Positions 32,027 to 34,821 of a stretch of 34,821 nt of DNA are shown piece by piece (position 1 is the stretch's first letter; each line of letters starts with the position of its first letter). Under the pieces are notes generated by a model. The model was not told where the DNA came from and ran no database searches. It worked only from the letters and a program-made list of their open reading frames with translations. This DNA comes from an uncultured Bacilli bacterium (GTDB taxonomy: Bacteria; Bacillota_I; Bacilli_A; RF39; UBA660), in contig CANRDM010000005.1 in NCBI GenBank assembly GCA_947629365.1, forward strand, positions 1 to 34,821, read 5' to 3'. Position numbers and translations under genes: made by a program.

Positions 32027-32136
32027 ACGGCACAATTGTCATATTTATAAATTACCACAGCACGGCATAAATGTCAAGATGAGAAACCGGCTTTTGTGCC
32101 GTTGGAAAGAAAATATAATTATGACATAATTGCCGT
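32027..32136. promoter_or_regulatory. Four-site operator array between surface gene 1 and its XRE regulator
   Basis: Four 16-bp dyads of the form AYGRCA-N4-TGYCRT: ACGGCA-N4-TGTCAT at 32027, ACGGCA-N4-TGTCAA at 32062, CCGGCT-N4-TGCCGT at 32087 and ATGACA-N4-TGCCGT at 32121. The surface-gene promoter (minus strand -35 TTGACA 32077-32072, 17 bases, -10 TAATTT 32054-32049) has one dyad over -35 and one at the start site. The XRE promoter (TATAAT 32114-32119) is flanked by the other two. Confidence 0.7.
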
Positions 32137-32147
32137 AGGTGAGTATA

Positions 32148-32339
32148 ATGTTTAAAGAATATAGAAAATTAAGAAAATATACACAAGAATATCTAGCTGA
32201 ATTAACTAATTTAGATACAAGAACAATTCAAAGAATAGAAAACGAAGAGAAAAAACCTTCGATTGATACTTTTAGAAAGTTAGTCAAAGCCTTAGAAATT
32301 AAAGATAAAGATATTTTAGATTATATAAAAAATAATTAA
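32148..32339 (+). CDS. XRE-family helix-turn-helix regulator
   Basis: A 63-residue protein that is a complete Cro/CI-type HTH: RKLRKYTQEYLAELTNLDTRTIQRIENEEKKPSIDTFRKLVKALEI. GTAGGTGAG lies just before the ATG at 32148; an in-frame GTG at 32139 is part of that site. Transcribed divergently from surface gene 1, with two operator-like dyads over each promoter, so it probably represses both itself and the surface gene. The small size means that it binds as a dimer with no sensor domain. Confidence 0.88.
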   Translation: MFKEYRKLRKYTQEYLAELTNLDTRTIQRIENEEKKPSIDTFRKLVKALEIKDKDILDYIKNN

Positions 32340-32348
32340 TGATTTATT

Positions 32349-32371
32349 GCCAGCTTAGCTGGTTTTTTTAT
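32349..32371 (+). terminator. Terminator of the XRE gene
   Basis: Stem CCAGC / GCTGG with a TTA loop, followed by seven T. Confidence 0.85.
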
Positions 32372-32377
32372 TTACAT

Positions 32378-32447
32378 AAAATAAGGAAGGAATAATTTCC
32401 TTCCAAAGAGTTAAGTCTATGAGGTTTTTACGAGTTTTCCTTCTCGG
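32378..32447 (-). repeat. Vestigial 3' tail and terminator after surface-protein gene 2
   Basis: Nearly identical to 30098-30159: the GGAAGGAA hairpin, T-rich end and the codons EKENS-stop. Here the tail lies about 28 bases past the stop of gene 2 and is no longer translated, as if an older 3' end was left behind when the C-terminal domain changed. It still serves as terminator. Confidence 0.75.
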
Positions 32448-32474
32448 AATTTATTTTATATATTATTGAAAATA

Positions 32475-34334
32475 TTATTGCTTTCTCTCTGCTTCTTTAT
32501 AACAAACTAGATTACTTGTCCCACTATTTGATAATTCACTCCAACCAGAATCACAAGAATAAACTTCTTCATCATAGCTCCCTATACTTCCAAGCTCTTC
32601 CGTTTTAACGCATGCACTCTCACAACTATCTTGATCGGAATATTCTACTTTATTAAGACTGCATTTCGAAACCTGTTGCACTTCTACTGGACTTTTTCGA
32701 TCAATGCACATTAGCGAGCAAGTGTCGTAGTCATATATCTTGTTATCAAAACTGCATTGAGCATATTTTAATTCTCTGTCGGTAGGACTACATGAAAAGT
32801 AACGGTAACATCTACCAAAAGTGTCTAGGTAGTAAGAATCATCGCACACATTTTTGTAAGAATTAGTACACGTCCCCTTTGTTTCTTTACTACAGGCAGA
32901 CTTAGCGGCAATCTCAGATTCATATTTAACTGAAGGCTCAACGCTACATGTCCAGTAAGTAACTAAAGAAGATTTACCATTACTTTTACAAATCCATCCC
33001 TTTTGTTCATCAAAAGCTAAATCTCCACCTATATTATTACAAGTATATTCAAATTGGGTTGTAACTTCTATACTTGGATTATTTGTACTATACCTTCCTG
33101 ATGCATCTCTTACTCTTCCTTCTATTGTATATTCTTGACCATCTTTTAATTCTTGCCCATCTGATAATTTATCTATTGTACAACTTCCATCTTCTTCTGC
33201 ATTCGTCCAATTATCTGTTCCATTTAATCTACATTGTTGTTCTATTATACTACTATTTGGTGTTTTATCTTCTCCACTTACTGTTACCGTTATACTATTT
33301 GTTGTTTTACTTTTCTCTTCTATTGTTGATGTTGGATTTTGCAAATCTAATGTTATTGTTTTAGTTGAATTGATATCAACAACAGATTCATTTCCTGCCT
33401 TATCTTTTACTTTTATACTTAAGGTTTTTATTCCTTCACTTTCAGTTAAATTATATTCTTTTTTCGTTAATTCTTTTTCTATAGTTTCTTCATAATTACA
33501 ACCACTATTTTCATATACACAATAACTTTCTATATTTGTTTCATTTATACTTGCATTATATGTTATATTTGGCTTATGTGTATATTGTGCACTATTACTT
33601 AATGTTTGATTTTCATCTGAGGTTCCTGTTAATGTAAATGTATTTATTACAGGTTTTGTTTTATCTACGGTTATGGTATATTGACTCACTCCTGATATAT
33701 TATTTGCTTTATCTTTTAAATATATATACATTGTTTTTAATCCATCTGTTTTATCTATTAATGTATATGTACCTTTTGTTCCACTTAATGTTTGCCAATT
33801 ACAATTATCACTACCTTCTGTTTCATTTATACAATATTGTTTTACATCTTCTTCTGTATCTGTATATTCTATATTAAATGGTAAACTATCTGTTTGATAG
33901 GTAAACCCATTATTTAATTCTTGATTACTACTTGTTTTTCCTTTTACATTAAAAGTAGTTATTGTTGGCTTTTCATTTTTATCAAAATATAAATTACAAT
34001 AAGTTGTTTTATTACTTTCTATTGTTATACTTCCATCTATTATTTCATTTACTAAATTTTGTGTTGGTTTATAACTTGTTTCTTTGCCATTATAATCATA
34101 ACATACCGTTTTAGTTGTATTTAATAAATAGCCTTGACTAGGAAATGATTCACTACTTGATGGATTATAATCTTCACTTCCAACTGATTGTTGTAAATAT
34201 ATATTAAATTCTTTTCTTTCTATCTTTATTACTTTATTTTTTTCTACTATATTATTATCTTTCTTAAATATTAAAAATACATTTAATATTAATAACAATA
34301 TAATAACTCCTACTATATAGCCTTTATTTTTCAT
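32475..34334 (-). CDS. Surface protein 2, Ig-like repeats with Cys-rich C-terminus
   Basis: 619 residues from the ATG at 34334 (GGAGGAG upstream). Membrane helix at about 5-24 (IVGVIILLLILNVFLIF), then a segment identical to surface protein 1 from KKDNNIVEKN through DGSITIES, then related Ig-like repeats (VDKTKPVINTFTLTGT, KDKAGNES, VRDASGRYSTNNPS). The last 190 residues are unrelated to protein 1: over 20 Cys in repeated units such as VQQVSKCSLNKVEYSDQDSCESAC. The N-terminus keeps it at the cell surface; no LPXTG is present. Likely a binding or adhesion role, by inference. Confidence 0.8.
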   Translation of the reverse strand: MKNKGYIVGVIILLLILNVFLIFKKDNNIVEKNKVIKIERKEFNIYLQQSVGSEDYNPSSSESFPSQGYLLNTTKTVCYDYNGKETSYKPTQNLVNEIIDGSITIESNKTTYCNLYFDKNEKPTITTFNVKGKTSSNQELNNGFTYQTDSLPFNIEYTDTEEDVKQYCINETEGSDNCNWQTLSGTKGTYTLIDKTDGLKTMYIYLKDKANNISGVSQYTITVDKTKPVINTFTLTGTSDENQTLSNSAQYTHKPNITYNASINETNIESYCVYENSGCNYEETIEKELTKKEYNLTESEGIKTLSIKVKDKAGNESVVDINSTKTITLDLQNPTSTIEEKSKTTNSITVTVSGEDKTPNSSIIEQQCRLNGTDNWTNAEEDGSCTIDKLSDGQELKDGQEYTIEGRVRDASGRYSTNNPSIEVTTQFEYTCNNIGGDLAFDEQKGWICKSNGKSSLVTYWTCSVEPSVKYESEIAAKSACSKETKGTCTNSYKNVCDDSYYLDTFGRCYRYFSCSPTDRELKYAQCSFDNKIYDYDTCSLMCIDRKSPVEVQQVSKCSLNKVEYSDQDSCESACVKTEELGSIGSYDEEVYSCDSGWSELSNSGTSNLVCYKEAERKQ

Positions 34335-34349
34335 AAACTCCTCCATTAA

Positions 34350-34431
34350 TGATATCACTATGTTATCACTAAAATGATAACATAATATTATCACTTTGTA
34401 AATATTAAATTTGTTAGCGATATGATATCAT
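34350..34431. promoter_or_regulatory. Operator array between surface gene 2 and its RHH regulator
   Basis: TATCA/TGATA half-sites recur every 11 bases: 34353, 34364, 34375 (inverted), with another at 34389; TGATATCA at 34350 and ATGATATCAT at 34422 are short palindromes. Repeats one helical turn apart are typical for cooperative binding by ribbon-helix-helix dimers. Confidence 0.6.
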
Positions 34432-34448
34432 TATTGCGAGGTGGAATG

Positions 34449-34616
34449 ATGGATAATAAGGTAGCTACTTTAATAAGAATAGAAGAAGAAATATATGAAG
34501 AAATAAAAGAAATTGCAGCTGAAGAAAACCGTAGTTTTAATAAACAAGTTGAATTTATTTTAAAAAATTTTATTGAACAATATAGAAATAAAGAAGAAGA
34601 AAATAAAAATAAATAA
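34449..34616 (+). CDS. Ribbon-helix-helix (Arc/CopG-like) regulator
   Basis: A 55-residue protein (MDNKVATLIRIEEEIYEEIKEIAAEENRSFNKQVEFILKNFIE...). It has the short beta strand ATLIRI, then two helices, the Arc-type fold, with a Lys/Glu-rich tail. GAGGTGG precedes two adjacent ATGs (34446, 34449); the second has better spacing. Divergent from surface gene 2 with an operator array between them, so it probably represses that gene and itself. Confidence 0.8.
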   Translation: MDNKVATLIRIEEEIYEEIKEIAAEENRSFNKQVEFILKNFIEQYRNKEEENKNK

Positions 34617-34645
34617 TTAAAAGTTCTAGTCACCATCTAGAACTT
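34617..34645. terminator. Bidirectional terminator between convergent genes
   Basis: AAAAGTTCTAG and CTAGAACTTTT form a perfect stem with a seven-base loop. It overlaps the 3' end of the minus-strand LCP gene and follows the RHH gene. Confidence 0.8.
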
Positions 34646-34821
34646 TTCTTATGTCTTCTTTTGTACTATTTACCATATTCTCATCTGGCATCATCACATA
34701 TAATGTTTGACTAGGTACTGAATAAGTATATTCTCTTCCATCAGTACCATTTAAAATAACACTTTCTATTTGCCAATTTCTTCTTTTAATTAATTCTCTT
34801 TTAATAAAACTAAATATAGTA
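34626..34821 (-). CDS. LCP-family (LytR-CpsA-Psr) protein, C-terminal fragment
   Basis: The gene enters from the right edge; 64 codons are visible, ending in TAG at 34628-34626. The segment GREYTYSVPSQTLYVMMPDENMVNSTKEDIRKVLDGD has the pattern of the end of LCP proteins (Y.Y...q.LYVM.P....v..a...I..vL). LCP enzymes attach secondary wall polymers to peptidoglycan at the outer membrane face. The fragment is short, so the call is tentative. Confidence 0.55.
   Translation of the reverse strand, partial: TIFSFIKRELIKRRNWQIESVILNGTDGREYTYSVPSQTLYVMMPDENMVNSTKEDIRKVLDGD

Noticed and set aside
1-34821. CRISPR array, rRNA genes or transposase genes
   Set aside because: No regularly spaced repeats, no rRNA-like sequence and no transposase or integrase motifs were seen on either strand.

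Overview
The window comes from a very AT-rich, low-GC Gram-positive bacterium that carries endospore genes. Evidence: SpoIIAA, sigma-F, SpoVAC/AD/AE and a CotD-like coat protein are present; GpsB sits next to a type-B RNase P RNA; RodZ sits next to PgsA, as in Bacilli. The reduced sporulation operons and the long Ig-like surface proteins remind me of uncultured gut Bacilli of the RF39 type. That placement is inference. Codon use is standard (TGA is a stop).

Layout. 1-4.2 kb: an exported hypothetical protein, yidD, a Y-family polymerase plus YolD pair, and a two-gene membrane operon. 4.3-9.5 kb: tRNA-Ala, rpoZ, a pilin-like small membrane protein, cotD, a polysaccharide deacetylase, pgsA, rodZ, rnpB, gpsB, and a tRNA-Pro/Arg pair. 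9.6-11.7 kb: an orphan MvaI/BcnI-type nuclease, a 570-base stretch holding two candidate small RNAs, then a five-tRNA operon (Val-Thr-Tyr-Gln-Lys) whose tRNA-Thr(UGU) is interrupted by a 227-nt group I intron. 11.8-20 kb: Nudix hydrolase, UvrD-like helicase, DUF368 protein, and a two-component system with an ABC transporter. 20-25 kb: a cluster with transglutaminase-like and dUTPase-like proteins, then a zone of decayed genes bounded by a 21-bp direct repeat beside tRNA-Arg(CCU), which also holds a candidate ncRNA. 25-30 kb: glmM with a stand-alone left-handed-beta-helix acyltransferase, then the sporulation block spoIIAA-sigF-spoVAC-spoVAD-spoVAE (read right to left), which lacks spoIIAB. 30-34.8 kb: two paralogous surface-protein genes, each divergent from its own small regulator (one XRE, one ribbon-helix-helix) with its own operator array, then the 3' end of an LCP-family gene.

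Main points of interest. (1) An IC3-like group I intron after position 36 of tRNA-Thr(UGU), with visible P1 (U.G splice pair), P4, P7, P9 and terminal G. (2) Twin surface-protein modules that share a 211-nt identical 5' block and a common 3' tail, but differ in C-terminal domain, regulator family and operators. One copy is frameshifted. (3) A spoIIA locus without spoIIAB, with Thr in place of the phospho-Ser of SpoIIAA, and a 20-bp Spo0A-box-like dyad that recurs upstream of the gpsB operon. (4) Sequences fitting sigma-G and sigma-K promoters upstream of spoVAC and cotD. (5) Three candidate structured or small RNAs.
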